Origin: Icerya purchasi
Lineage: Eukaryota > Arthropoda > Insecta > Hemiptera > Monophlebidae
Assembly (NCBI GenBank): GCA_039619475.1
Contig: CM077116.1
Location: 152,723,088 to 152,787,087, forward strand
Length of the DNA: 64,000 nucleotides
Direction: 5' to 3'
Of the stretch, positions 11,621 to 20,830 are shown one piece after another. The translations under genes and the position numbers were made by a program. Every line of letters starts with the position of its first letter. Position 1 is the stretch's first letter. Below the pieces are notes generated by a model, which saw only the letters and a list, made by a program, of their open reading frames with translations, was not told the origin of the DNA and did no database searches.

Positions 11621-14600
11621 TCAGATTCGTACGCGGTCAGATATCGCATCAATGAAGGATACAAGGGGAGCGACAACAGTTAACGAAGGAAAGGAGAGAA
11701 CAGATGCAGCACTATAGGGAGCAGGAATATTAAGTCTCAGAAGTTGAGAGTAAAGAAGGAAACGTTCAGACGACAGTGTGGAGCATTCGAAAAGTATGTG
11801 GTTAGAATTACATTCGTGGGCATCATTTGGAGGATGTAGCGGACAGTAAGAAGAGTCTGAAAGTGAAACTCGATAGCGAGATGAAGGAAGCAAACTATGA
11901 TCGAAACGCAATCGACATAAAGAGGAAATAAAATAGCGCTGCAAAGACGGAAATTCATGGAACCAAGGATTAACTGGAATATATGGCTGAATAGAAAGAT
12001 AAAGGGAAAATTGGTTAGAAAAGGAGGAAGGATATGAGTCTGACCAAAACCTATAATGGAATTTTTTAGATAATGCAAGTAAATTATTAGCAGTGAACTT
12101 ATTAATGGGGAGTCCATTAACAACTGCACCACGAGACAACTGATCAACTCTTTCGTTTCCTTCTATACCAACATGGCCTGGAATCCAAAGGAACTCGATC
12201 TGAATGTGGTAAGTTTGGAAGAGGTTATGGATAATCGAGCGAATACGAAGAATGATTGGATCACAAGAAGGATGAGGAAAAACAGATGAGATAGTTTGTA
12301 AAACACTTTTAGCATCAGAGATAATTAGGAATTTATTATTGTCTCGTATTAAGGATATGTAAAGAATGGCTCTTAATATCGCAACCGATTCTGCAAAGAA
12401 AATAGAGCAAGTTGGAGGAAGTTTATAACTTTCAAAGTAGTTGTGAACAGCATATAGGAAGGATGCTCCAACGCCGTGAGGACCCTTCGATCCATCAGTA
12501 TAAAGAAGAGAATGAAAAGGAAATAGAGAGTTAATAGTGTTAAGGAAATCTTGATTAGGTTGTGGAAGGGATTTAGAGTAAGTGGACAACAAAGATAGAT
12601 TAGGAGGAAAGAGAAAGTCTGTAAAATGAAAGGTAAAGTAAGGAAGTTTATTATGTATTATAATTTGTGGAAGAAATTTAACAAGTCGATTTGAGATATG
12701 AGAAAGAAGGGGAATTTTTTTGGAAGTGAATCGCCAATTCTGAAGTAGGGTGGAGTAGGATGAAATAAGTTTTGAGGAAGAAACTGGAAGCCGTTTTAAA
12801 AGAAAGCGATATCCCAAGTGAGATCTACGGATTGGTAAAGGGAGAACATTGCATTCAGCATGTATTGCAGGAATGGGAGTTGATTTAAGGGCTCCTAGAC
12901 ATAAACGAAGAAAGCAATTCTGGACCCGATCCAGTTTACAAAGGAGAGATCTGGAGGAGTTACCATAGATAAACGAACAATAATCTAGTTTGGAACGTAC
13001 TATAGATTTATAAAGGATAATTAAGGTACTAGGATCTCCTCCCCACCTTGTTGATGAAATAGATTTAAAAAGATTTAGTCTTTTATTTACCGACATATGA
13101 AGATAGTTAATGTGCTCGAGAAAGGAGAGACGACTATTTAGGAACAGACCAAGGTAACAAAAATTTTTAACTAAGGGAATAGGAATGTTATTTACTGAAG
13201 GGTTTATTAAGGAAGGATTAAAAGGTCGATAAGTAAAATTAATACAAGCGGATTTAGACGGTGAAATAAAAAGGTGTAGATCTGAGAGTGAATCATTTAA
13301 TAATGACAAGGAATTATTCATTTCTTCGTTTGCAGAGCTAAGATCGTGAAAAGTGGAATATAGAAGGATGTCATCAGCAAAGAAAAGGGAAGACGACCCT
13401 ATCGGGAGGGAGGCTATATTAAGAATATATATATTGAAAAGCGTAGGACTTAAACAGGAGCCCTGTGGAAGACCATTGTATACAGTTCTGGAAGTAGAGT
13501 CAGGAGGTGTAGAAAGATGAATCGCACGATTCTGGAACAACCTAATAACAATTGAAATAAATTGAGATGGAAGATTAATAGAAAGCATTTTATTTTGTAA
13601 GGTAGGAAGATGAACATTATTAAAAGCATTGGAAATGTCAAGAAATGCGGCTAAAGTATAATTTTTATTTAAGAATGAATTATAAATGTCCGAAATAAAG
13701 AGACTAATGCAATCGGAGGGACCAAGGCCAGGTCGGAAACCGAACATGTTACTAGTAAGTAAATTATTACTTTCCAGCCACCAAATAAGACGTCTATTTA
13801 GGATACTTTCGAAAATTTTCCTTAGACACGGAGCAAGGGATATTGGACGGAAGGAAGAAGGATCTTTTTTAGGGACTGGAATAATCACAAAGGAGTTCCA
13901 AGAGGGAGGAAGAGAGCCAGTGGATAAAATAGAATTAAAAATATTAAGAAGAATTTGAAGAGATTGGTTGGACATATTTTTTAGAACTCGATAAGGTATA
14001 CCGTCTAACCCTGGGGAAGTATCATTGGCATTGTTTAATGTATAACGCAGTTCATTAATGTTGAAGGGTAAGGTGAGGAAATGAGGAGAGGAGTCGTTGG
14101 AAAATGAAGGAGGGAAAAGTTCTTCCGAGCTGGGTACATACGAAGGAGAAATCGAGTCTAAAAAAGGAATCAACTTTTGCAATGGAACATTGGAAGATAT
14201 AGGATTATGAGAACGGGAGACTTTAAAAGCTCTAGCCATCCTCCAAATTTGAGAAAAGGGAGTATTACGGGAGAAAGAGGAACAAAATTTTTTCCAGGAA
14301 TCTTTTTTGGCTGATTTGAAAACAAATCTAGCCTTCGCATTCATTTGTTTATAGATTAGAAGATTGGAAGTCGAAGGACAAGTTCGGAAGGTTTTGAAGG
14401 CAGATATACTGACATCATAAGCGGCTTTGCATTCATTATTCCACCATATAGATGAAGCAGTGAGGTGCTTAGGATTTTTAGGAAATTTGATTAGTGGAGA
14501 GGAGGAGGACAAACTTGAATTGATTAACTGTGTGAATGAATTATACGACTGAACAGGATCTATATTTGTAGGAATACAAGAAAGAGATGAGTCCAGTGTG

Positions 14601-15355
14601 TTTCGAAATTTTAGCCAGTTGGTTTTGTTAAGATTCCAACGACAAGCTTGAAGGGGTTTATGGGATAAAGGTAAAGGAAAATTATTGAGGGATAAAAGTA
14701 TAGGAACATGATCACTGCCAAAAGTGTTGTCCAAGGTTTTCCAGGAAGAATTAAGGCCGACGTTGGGAGAAGTGAAAGTTAGATCAATGGAGCTATATAT
14801 CGTTTGATTTTTAAAATAAGTTGGGGAAAGGTCGTTTAAAAGTATAACATTAAAGTCAGAAATGATATCTTCAATGACCAGGCCATTAGAGTTACTCGAA
14901 GAGCAACCCCAAAGAGGAGAATGAGCATTCCAATCTCCTCCAACTATAAAAGGATGTGGAAGGGAGTTAAAAAAAGAAGATAATGGAAAACTGTGAAGAT
15001 TATAATTAGGAGGAATGTAAGCAGATATAAGGTGTAAGGAGTGAGCATATTTAGTAGGAATTGAGACGTGAACAAAGTTAGGATTGGATGGATCAGATGG
15101 AAGAGAAGGAACAATGTCATGAGAATAAAACGGAATACCATTTCTAATTAAAATTGCTGACCCTCCGTACCCATCAGTTCGGTCTGACCTGACTATATTA
15201 AATCCTTTAACAGAGACATCAGAGGAGTTCTTAAGCCAGGTTTCTGAAAGAAGAGCGATGCTAATTTTGTAGTGTTGTAAAAGGTGCTCTAATACATTTT
15301 TATTAGTTCTCAAGCTACGGCAGTTCCACTGTAAAATATTAAGATTCAAGAGCAT
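11621..15355 (-). CDS. ORF2 polyprotein of the I-like element: endonuclease, RT, RNase H
   Basis: This 1244-aa ORF is uninterrupted. An APE-type endonuclease spans about 1-225 (QWNCRS at 10, SETWL with E38, GGDWNAHSPLWG at 139, GSDHVPI at 213). Reverse transcriptase spans about 430-800: SFRPISL, FGFRPG, the FLDISNAFNNVH motif A, GLPQGSCLSPTLF and catalytic FADD at 659-662. RNase H1 spans about 948-1080 with D954 (YTDGS), E989 (AES), D1014 (SDAKS) and D1071 (NERVDQL). A C-terminal knuckle follows (C1171, C1182, H1186, C1191; NHILFEC). All catalytic residues that I can align are present. The protein nicks the target and copies the element RNA in place. The usual length for the group is 1100-1300 aa, so this is complete. 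Confidence 0.96.
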   Translation of the reverse strand: MLLNLNILQWNCRSLRTNKNVLEHLLQHYKISIALLSETWLKNSSDVSVKGFNIVRSDRTDGYGGSAILIRNGIPFYSHDIVPSLPSDPSNPNFVHVSIPTKYAHSLHLISAYIPPNYNLHSFPLSSFFNSLPHPFIVGGDWNAHSPLWGCSSSNSNGLVIEDIISDFNVILLNDLSPTYFKNQTIYSSIDLTFTSPNVGLNSSWKTLDNTFGSDHVPILLSLNNFPLPLSHKPLQACRWNLNKTNWLKFRNTLDSSLSCIPTNIDPVQSYNSFTQLINSSLSSSSPLIKFPKNPKHLTASSIWWNNECKAAYDVSISAFKTFRTCPSTSNLLIYKQMNAKARFVFKSAKKDSWKKFCSSFSRNTPFSQIWRMARAFKVSRSHNPISSNVPLQKLIPFLDSISPSYVPSSEELFPPSFSNDSSPHFLTLPFNINELRYTLNNANDTSPGLDGIPYRVLKNMSNQSLQILLNIFNSILSTGSLPPSWNSFVIIPVPKKDPSSFRPISLAPCLRKIFESILNRRLIWWLESNNLLTSNMFGFRPGLGPSDCISLFISDIYNSFLNKNYTLAAFLDISNAFNNVHLPTLQNKMLSINLPSQFISIVIRLFQNRAIHLSTPPDSTSRTVYNGLPQGSCLSPTLFNIYILNIASLPIGSSSLFFADDILLYSTFHDLSSANEEMNNSLSLLNDSLSDLHLFISPSKSACINFTYRPFNPSLINPSVNNIPIPLVKNFCYLGLFLNSRLSFLEHINYLHMSVNKRLNLFKSISSTRWGGDPSTLIILYKSIVRSKLDYCSFIYGNSSRSLLCKLDRVQNCFLRLCLGALKSTPIPAIHAECNVLPLPIRRSHLGYRFLLKRLPVSSSKLISSYSTLLQNWRFTSKKIPLLSHISNRLVKFLPQIIIHNKLPYFTFHFTDFLFPPNLSLLSTYSKSLPQPNQDFLNTINSLFPFHSLLYTDGSKGPHGVGASFLYAVHNYFESYKLPPTCSIFFAESVAILRAILYISLIRDNNKFLIISDAKSVLQTISSVFPHPSCDPIILRIRSIIHNLFQTYHIQIEFLWIPGHVGIEGNERVDQLSRGAVVNGLPINKFTANNLLALSKKFHYRFWSDSYPSSFSNQFSLYLSIQPYIPVNPWFHEFPSLQRYFISSLCRLRFDHSLLPSSRYRVSLSDSSYCPLHPPNDAHECNSNHILFECSTLSSERFLLYSQLLRLNIPAPYSAASVLSFPSLTVVAPLVSFIDAISDRVRI

Positions 15356-16433
15356 AATGAATGGACATAGAAGAAAGAACGGGAAAATAAAATGAAGGGA
15401 GTAAGGAAGGGAAAAAATGGGAGATTAGGGAAGAAAAACAAAAATAAAATAGGCATTGAAATTTTTCACTTATAAGGTTGAAAAAGAAAGAAAGAAACCT
15501 CTGCGGGATAAAATATTTTAAAAGATAAAAAATAAACAAAACGAAAAAAAAAGGTAGAGTAAACCGTCGCCCTCTGCTACCAGCTAACCTAATTAAAGGA
15601 AGTATAGAGAGGGGATGGGCTGAGTCATTTAGGAAGAACTGCCATTTTTGCCGACTCACTAACCTATCAAAAGGTAGTGTGCAAAATGGCCAGTGGAGGA
15701 TAATAGAAAGTAGTCTATTTTTTCTTAACGAATTCACTGACATCGTCACAACAATGAGGAGAAAATAGTAAATGCACAGAGATAGAATCCTTGCTGACTT
15801 AGCTATGTTAATCAGTAATGTTATAAACCATCGCCCTCTGCTACCAGCTAATCTAATTAAAGGAAGTATAGAGAGGGGATGGTAGAAGCCAATAAAGGAG
15901 AACTGCTCCTTTTTATTAAAAGTCTTCGCCGACTTGGCTACACTAAAAATTAGTGATATATACCATCGCCCTCTGCTACCAGCAAGCCTAATTAAAGGAA
16001 GTATAGAGCGGGGATGGTAGAAGCCTGTAATGATCTGTTCTTTTTTATTACGCACTATCCCATTAAAGGGAAGTTTGCAAAAGAGGCAGCCAGCAAAGAT
16101 GAAAGGAAATAAGAAAATAGTAGAGAAGGAAACAGCTATGTTAATAATCCTTGTGTTCAGTTTAATACTGAAGTATAAAAATAGCTGAATAAAGCGATTA
16201 AGGTACCAGGACCTTTTCGCGTACTTATTCGTAATGATATAAAAGAGGAAACAGAAAGAAGATGTAGATTTATTAACAAAGATGTGAATTTTTTTTGAAA
16301 ATGTGGATACGTTAAGATATTTGGTAATGAAGGAGTTATACGACTGTTGAGTCCATAGGAAGAGGAGAATCCGCAGAGGTCTGTTGAACATCATCAGAGG
16401 GTTTTTTTCTAAGATGTGAAAGGAGAAGATCAA
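15339..16433 (-). CDS. Candidate third ORF spanning the ORF1-ORF2 gap (unknown function)
   Basis: This is a 364-codon open frame in a frame different from its neighbours. It begins inside the last 98 bp of ORF1 and ends 17 bp inside ORF2, so it bridges the whole inter-ORF region. The product is very hydrophobic and basic, rich in Phe, Leu, Ile and Ser. Its middle holds in-frame repeats with the core SILPLIRLAGSRGR three times, and two neighbouring copies extend to about 45 residues (NKKEQ...GFYHP...AKSA). Repeat starts at 15564, 15828 and 15963 differ by multiples of three. I recognise no domain. It may be a real accessory protein, or an open frame carried by structured RNA repeats in AT-rich DNA. 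It has no independent support of expression. Confidence 0.4.
   Translation of the reverse strand: MIFSFHILEKNPLMMFNRPLRILLFLWTQQSYNSFITKYLNVSTFSKKIHIFVNKSTSSFCFLFYIITNKYAKRSWYLNRFIQLFLYFSIKLNTRIINIAVSFSTIFLFPFIFAGCLFCKLPFNGIVRNKKEQIITGFYHPRSILPLIRLAGSRGRWYISLIFSVAKSAKTFNKKEQFSFIGFYHPLSILPLIRLAGSRGRWFITLLINIAKSARILSLCIYYFLLIVVTMSVNSLRKNRLLSIILHWPFCTLPFDRLVSRQKWQFFLNDSAHPLSILPLIRLAGSRGRRFTLPFFFVLFIFYLLKYFIPQRFLSFFFNLISEKFQCLFYFCFSSLISHFFPSLLPSFYFPVLSSMSIHYALES
15564..16110 (-). repeat. Inter-ORF array of hairpin-forming repeats in the I-like element
   Basis: Three near-identical units of about 55 bp start at 15564, 15828 and 15963. In RNA sense (minus) each runs from CCATCCCC to GGGCGATGG, so the ends can pair as a stem around a loop of about 35 nt. 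Diverged units lie between and beside them. One at 15648-15705 has GCCATTTT and AAAATGGC arms; another near 16055-16100 is weaker. The cluster sits exactly between ORF1 and ORF2, where an RNA signal for ORF2 translation or RNP assembly could act. That role is inference. Confidence 0.75.
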
Positions 16434-17832
16434 TACACGAGTTTATTTCGGAGGGATTAGAGATAATAATATTTTCTTCATGTAGAAGGGCGGATAGACT
16501 GGAATGAATATTCGACAACAGATCGGAATGTGATTTCTTAATATTGCCTTGATTGCTCATAGGAGAACCCGTATCGCAAATTTTATTTGAAAGTTCATAA
16601 TTGCTATTAGATGAAGAGATACTATAATTACTAGAATCCTGAGGTAAAGGTTGGGAATAAGATTTCTTGATTCCACTGAAAGGATGAGCAGCCTTAATAT
16701 ACGGAAATGAAGGAGGTTTAGCTGTAGGTACATGTTTTAGTTTGCGTGATACGGGGTACACATTCCGTGTGTTAGGATTGTAAGTCGGATGAATAAGAGT
16801 TGGAAAGTTATCAGTGATTGCCGAGCTGTAACTTTGGGCTTTTGTAACGGTTTTTGATTTTTTTATTTCTATTGCCTCTTTAAAGGATACATTTTCATGA
16901 GCCATAATTTTTTTGATGTGTAGTTGATTAGAATATTCGGGACAGGAGCGGTCAGTTGCTAAATGGTCTCCGTGACATGAAACACAAATAGCAAATGAAG
17001 GATTAGCAGGGCAAAGGTTGGTATCATGATTTTCAGTGCATCTAGCACACCTAGCTTTACTTTTGCATATGTTTTTAGAGTGTCCATAGCGAAGACAATT
17101 GTAACATAGCATGGGCCTCCGGATACACGGTTCAACGTTAAATTTCATTCTATAGACGTATACATACTCAGGTAAAGCAGAACCTTGAAATTTGATTTCA
17201 ATTAATGGCAAAGGAGTTAACTTATCAGACACTTTTTTTTTGATACGTTTAATGCCGTTAATAGTACAAGAAGATTCCAATCCTTCAATAATGTCTTCAT
17301 CCGTCATGTTTGTGTCGATGTTTCTAATTACTCCGAATCGATGTGTTAAGTTGTTCGGTATGTAACCCCGAAGGTTATTTTCTTGAAGTAACGACGATAG
17401 GAGAAACGAGTTTGCGGATAATAAAGAGTTAAATTCTAGTCTAAGCCTATTTCTACCTGCTGAAGTAAATTCCTTAATTCCATAGGTGTTTATGGAAATT
17501 CGTTTAGCAATGGCTAAAGGATGTAAAGCTGTAATGTTTTTGTCAATGCTTTCAATTAGTACGTAGAACGGACCTGCATGATTCGAAGGAAATAAATTAA
17601 TCGAAATATTTTCTGAAGAAGTATTGGTTAAATTAGACTCGTTAGATGCTGTTAGTTTAATTTCTTTCTCGGGTACAGCTGATAACGGAGATAACGGTTC
17701 TGAAGTTTTGCGTTTGTTGTTACTGTCATTAACAATAACGAGCGGTAAACTATTCTTACTTGTCGAGGAGGCTTTAGTTGGTTTATTATTAGCGGCGGGG
17801 GCCCCTGGGGACCCCCCCTTTGTAGCACTCAT
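16336..17832 (-). CDS. ORF1 nucleic-acid-binding (Gag-like) protein of the I-like element
   Basis: This 498-aa protein is intact from ATG to stop. Residues 1-60 are low-complexity and basic. Residues 85-235 look like the RRM-type fold common in LINE ORF1 proteins. Three zinc knuckles follow: C243-C246-H251-C256 (CYNCLRYGHSKNIC), C262-C265-H269-C274 and C283-C286-H290-C297, then a conserved HIKKIMAHENVSFKEA segment. The C-terminal 170 residues are Ser/Asn/Pro-rich and unstructured. The family role is to bind element RNA and form RNP particles used for target-primed reverse transcription. The same knuckle and KRIMAFENISFQEA block recurs in the broken plus-strand copy at 32480-32815. ORF2 starts about 1 kb downstream, so its translation must use reinitiation or internal entry. 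Confidence 0.92.
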   Translation of the reverse strand: MSATKGGSPGAPAANNKPTKASSTSKNSLPLVIVNDSNNKRKTSEPLSPLSAVPEKEIKLTASNESNLTNTSSENISINLFPSNHAGPFYVLIESIDKNITALHPLAIAKRISINTYGIKEFTSAGRNRLRLEFNSLLSANSFLLSSLLQENNLRGYIPNNLTHRFGVIRNIDTNMTDEDIIEGLESSCTINGIKRIKKKVSDKLTPLPLIEIKFQGSALPEYVYVYRMKFNVEPCIRRPMLCYNCLRYGHSKNICKSKARCARCTENHDTNLCPANPSFAICVSCHGDHLATDRSCPEYSNQLHIKKIMAHENVSFKEAIEIKKSKTVTKAQSYSSAITDNFPTLIHPTYNPNTRNVYPVSRKLKHVPTAKPPSFPYIKAAHPFSGIKKSYSQPLPQDSSNYSISSSNSNYELSNKICDTGSPMSNQGNIKKSHSDLLSNIHSSLSALLHEENIIISNPSEINSCIDLLLSHLRKKPSDDVQQTSADSPLPMDSTVV

Positions 17833-18093
17833 TAAAGTACTAGCTACTCCGGTGAGCTAGAATTGTAAGAAAATGGGGAAAAAAAATAGATAAATAAATA
17901 GTAGAAAAAATTACTCAAAATCAAAAGAAAGATAAGATTGCTGATAACAAAATGGTAGCGGAGATAATAAATATAAACGCCGATTAAAATCAGAGAGAAC
18001 TAGTTGTCGGAATTATTTTAAATGGAAAGATCTTACCCGATTCAGATGAACGCAGGAATACACACTATCCACAATCAAACACAGACCAAAATG
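17833..18093 (-). promoter_or_regulatory. 5' leader / presumed internal promoter of the I-like element
   Basis: These 261 bp between the 5' target duplication and the ORF1 ATG must carry the element's promoter if it is active, because I-type elements transcribe from internal TATA-less promoters at their 5' end. That is family knowledge. I see no TATA box and cannot point to a specific initiator or downstream element. Confidence 0.5.
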
Positions 18094-18104
18094 AGGTAAA
18101 ACAG
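18094..18104. repeat. Target-site duplication, 5' side of full-length I-like element
   Basis: The 11-mer AGGTAAAACAG here is identical to 11510-11520. It marks the 5' junction of the full-length element, which begins CATTTTGGTC on the minus strand. Confidence 0.9.
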
Positions 18105-18448
18105 TTAACCGTGGAAGGTCACCTTCGTATCAATAGAGGGACCTCAGATAAAAAACAGGACGTAGAGTAAATGAAATATTTTTATTAAAACCCAGCGGCG
18201 ATTTTTATCTCCGAATATTGATTATTTTCTTTTTTGTTTTCATATTATAAACTTTTTAACACTTTTTTATTATCATTTTATGTACGCCTTTCTTCATGTA
18301 TGTATAATTTTCAAAAGCTGTTATTAAAATAATCTAGTACCGTTAAAGGAAATTTTTACATGAAGAATTTTGAAAATAGATCTATTTTGAAAAATTGAAA
18401 AAAAAAAAACGGTTGTTACGAAATAATATAAGATACATTTGGCGTGTC

Positions 18449-18545
18449 TTTTTTTTTTTTTCTTTGAGAACGCCAACCAAGGGCAATGATCCATCATCAA
18501 ATAATTACGAAAACAGGATTAAGTTTTGATATATATGAAGAAATA
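18449..18545 (-). mobile_element. Very short 3' stub of an I-like element
   Basis: The poly-T at 18449-18462 is followed in minus sense by ATCATTGCCCTTGGTTGGCG and TCTCAAAG, which aligns with the 3' UTR of the full-length element (GTCAATGCTCTTTGTCAGCG, TCCAAAG). Little beyond the 3' UTR is present, i.e. extreme 5' truncation. Confidence 0.65.
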
Positions 18546-19748
18546 AAGGAACGTGTCAACACGATCATAAAATAATTTTGACCTTTAGGACAGCTCGATT
18601 TTCTTTTTCTTTTTTTTATTTCCTATTTTTCTTTCGGACGATATTCAACACCGTGTACTTTGAATAATGTAATGAAAAGCAGTTCCGAGTAAATCGCGTT
18701 AGCGGTGATGTGTGTTTCACTAATTGTACGTTTGGAAATGGCGCTATTGAGAAAAAAGTAATTATCATCGATGCACATAAGAAGATGGCCAGATCAATGC
18801 GACTGAGAAAGCACCGTCCCATCAAGGTCTATCAGAAAGTCGACGCCGGTCCGGTAATTTACCACAAGACACATTGGAAGATTAATTTGACTGAAGATTC
18901 GACTAACTTTGCATATGTATGTTTTAAAATGTGGTTGGCCATCAATGGCTCCCAAAAGATATTAGGTAATTGCAGCCGGTATCGCTTTTTCTTTTCCCGC
19001 CTCTGTTACGGCCTAGCATTAAGCCATGGGGTCACTGGAAGTTCTTTTCTCTTTTACGTATCTGGTTTCACTGACGTTTGAGCTGCTTTGTCGTCGCGAC
19101 GATGGGACTAATGCGTCGCTTCGGTTATTTGACCTAGATACTTTCTTCGAATATAATTTTTCACTTGTATTTTCATCGTCCGATGAAAAGGAAGATTATA
19201 ATTTTGTTTTTTTTCTTTCCAAGGAGCCTACCATAAATTTTACTCTTCGTTCACACGGACGCGATTCATTCTACTTGAAGCTAACGAGAACGATTTAGTT
19301 TCAAAAGCGATTATTTCGTATCCCTCAGTAAATGTGAATCTATTCTCCCCGCGAGAATGCGTGAGGGATACAGAGGTGTCTGGGTAATGAAATGATGTGC
19401 TATTGTCGAGGGATGCAAAAAAATAGCTTAGTTTTGTCGCAGAAGTAAGCGGCGCAATTTCAGTTTTGAAGTAAGACGCTGTTCAACGCTACGAATATTA
19501 AACAGGTCTGTAATCAGGCCGCTGAAAACTCGTCATTCTTAGTGACAAATTTTCCGTTCGTGCCAGTCCGTCGGGAGCAAGCTGTTGTTGTCTTTTTCTT
19601 TTTTTTTTTTTTGTATTTTCGTTTCGCGCGCCAGCACGGAAAAAACACAATAGGAAATAACGAGATGAGCAGTTGAGAAATTAAACGGCGCGACGTAGCG
19701 AGCACCAATTGGTGTTTATGGATTTATGTTAATTTCGTTCGTTTTTAC
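18546..19748. other. knk intron with an unassigned open frame
   Basis: A plus-strand frame of 123 codons (18710-19081) includes the basic stretch MARSMRLRKHRPIKVYQK with ordinary codon use to about 18915. I recognise no family and see no partner exon. It is either a chance open frame or a very decayed repeat. Confidence 0.35.
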
Positions 19749-19944
19749 CTTTAGACGTGATGCTGTGGTAGGATACTTCGCTGGCTCCGTTCAGCGGTCC
19801 GATGGCCCAAATAATCGCCTGGCTACCATTCGTATAGATCGGTAAATCCAGCACGTCGTGCGCTCTCAGCGGCCTCTGGTACGTAACGATCGAGTAGCCG
19901 TTTACAAGGGCCGCATTCAGCAAACGTACACTGTCCGAATTCGG
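19749..19944 (-). CDS. knk: knickkopf (knk) internal exon, end of DOMON domain
   Basis: This 196-bp minus-strand exon starts after the acceptor AAAG (AG at 19945-19946) and ends at a GTAAAAAC donor (19741-19748). It enters in phase 0, as exon 21576-21760 requires, and leaves in phase 1. The translation begins PNSDSVRLLNAALVNGYSIV and continues through TYQRPL and QAIIWAIGPLNGASEVSYH. These are hallmark strings of the C-terminal half of the Knk DOMON domain, a beta-sandwich thought to bind haem or sugar. Knk is a GPI-anchored or secreted epidermal protein that protects and organises new chitin. No stop or frameshift is present, so the gene appears functional. Confidence 0.93.
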
Positions 19945-20161
19945 CTTTGAACATGAAAATGTATGATTTTTCGGATTTAGTACGAAATTATTTTCCCTCG
20001 CCTTTCGCTATAAATGTTAAAAAACGCATCGGCATTGCAACTCTTCTAACACGAATGGTGTAAATAGAAATCTGGCCTATTGCGTTTAGTTATTATTATT
20101 AGAAAATCTGTTACAAGCTTTACACGAGGAAAAATGTTTAAACTTATCGGGAAAGTTTTTC

Positions 20162-20345
20162 TTTTTCTTTTTTTTTTTTTTTTTACTTTTTTATTGGGCT
20201 TGTCAGCTACGGACGATTACCCATCAAGAAGAAAGAATGTAGGACAAAAGGAAACTGAGGACACTAAGAAAGTTATTCGAGGAAGGTGGAGACGGCCAGA
20301 ACTACTATGGAGAGTATCGGGAAAGTTAGTAATAAAGATTTACTG
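20162..20345 (-). mobile_element. 5'-truncated 3' end of an I-like element
   Basis: The poly-T at 20162-20193 is followed in minus sense by a decayed 3' UTR (GGGTAATCGTCC, AGCTGACAAGCCC). The coding remnant LLTFPILSIVVLAVSTFLE aligns with VLSFPSLTVVAPLVSFID near the end of the intact ORF2. Confidence 0.68.
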
Positions 20346-20499
20346 AGAATTATATAAACTATAACTTCTAAACTTTTTAAAAATAAAATGAGGTTCTTTT
20401 TTTTTTTTGGCTTGGTTTTTCCTTTTAACCTTTTAGCCAGTTTATATGTTAAATGTGTCATATAGTATTCAAATCTTAAAGTTCAATATTGCATTTCTT

Positions 20500-20830
20500 A
20501 AGGAGTATTGATGAAGTTGTTTACATGTCTGTCCCAATGGATTTGTAAGAATGGATACTGTATTTATCGGGGTAGCCTGTGATATTCCCGAGTTAATTTA
20601 TTTACAAGTTCTTCTCGTTGTGTTTGGACACATTGCCATAGGAAATGATTAACATGTTCCTCATAGCCTTTATTACAGTACTGTCATTTATCCGATTCGA
20701 TGATGTTCAGTTTCTTTAATCAGTCTGCTGTTCTGGTATGTCCTGTTCTAAGCCGTATGATTATGAGGTTCCATATTACACAGTCAGAAGGAATTACAAG
20801 ATCTTTTATCTCGGAACGAGCAAACATTGC
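20500..20830 (-). pseudogene. C-terminal remnant of a different non-LTR ORF2
   Basis: The minus-strand reading gives IIRLRTGHTRTAD, then LNIIESDK, a cysteine-histidine cluster (YCNKGYEEHVNHFLWQC) and REELVNKL. This is the RLR-GHT plus zinc-knuckle signature at the end of many LINE ORF2 proteins. Stops interrupt it. It differs from the I-like family above, so it is a separate lineage. Confidence 0.65.

Larger units (their letters stand above)
11521..18093 (-). mobile_element. Full-length I-superfamily non-LTR retrotransposon, ORFs intact
   Basis: A complete non-LTR retrotransposon of about 6.57 kb read on the minus strand. In order it has a 261-bp 5' leader (17833-18093), ORF1 (16336-17832), a 0.98-kb inter-ORF segment holding a further open frame, ORF2 (11621-15355), a 70-bp 3' UTR and a 30-nt poly(A) (poly-T at 11521-11550). 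It is bounded by an exact 11-bp duplication, AGGTAAAACAG, at 11510-11520 and 18094-18104. Full length, intact ORFs, pure poly(A) and a perfect duplication together imply recent insertion and possible activity. Assignment to the I superfamily rests on the APE endonuclease, RT, RNase H, three-knuckle ORF1 layout. It sits in the knk intron in the same orientation as the gene. Confidence 0.93.

Noticed and set aside
11737..15141. Extra frames overlapping ORF2 (11737-12147, 13450-13641, 13686-13958, 14944-15141)
   Set aside because: Overlaps in other frames of the intact ORF2, without motifs.
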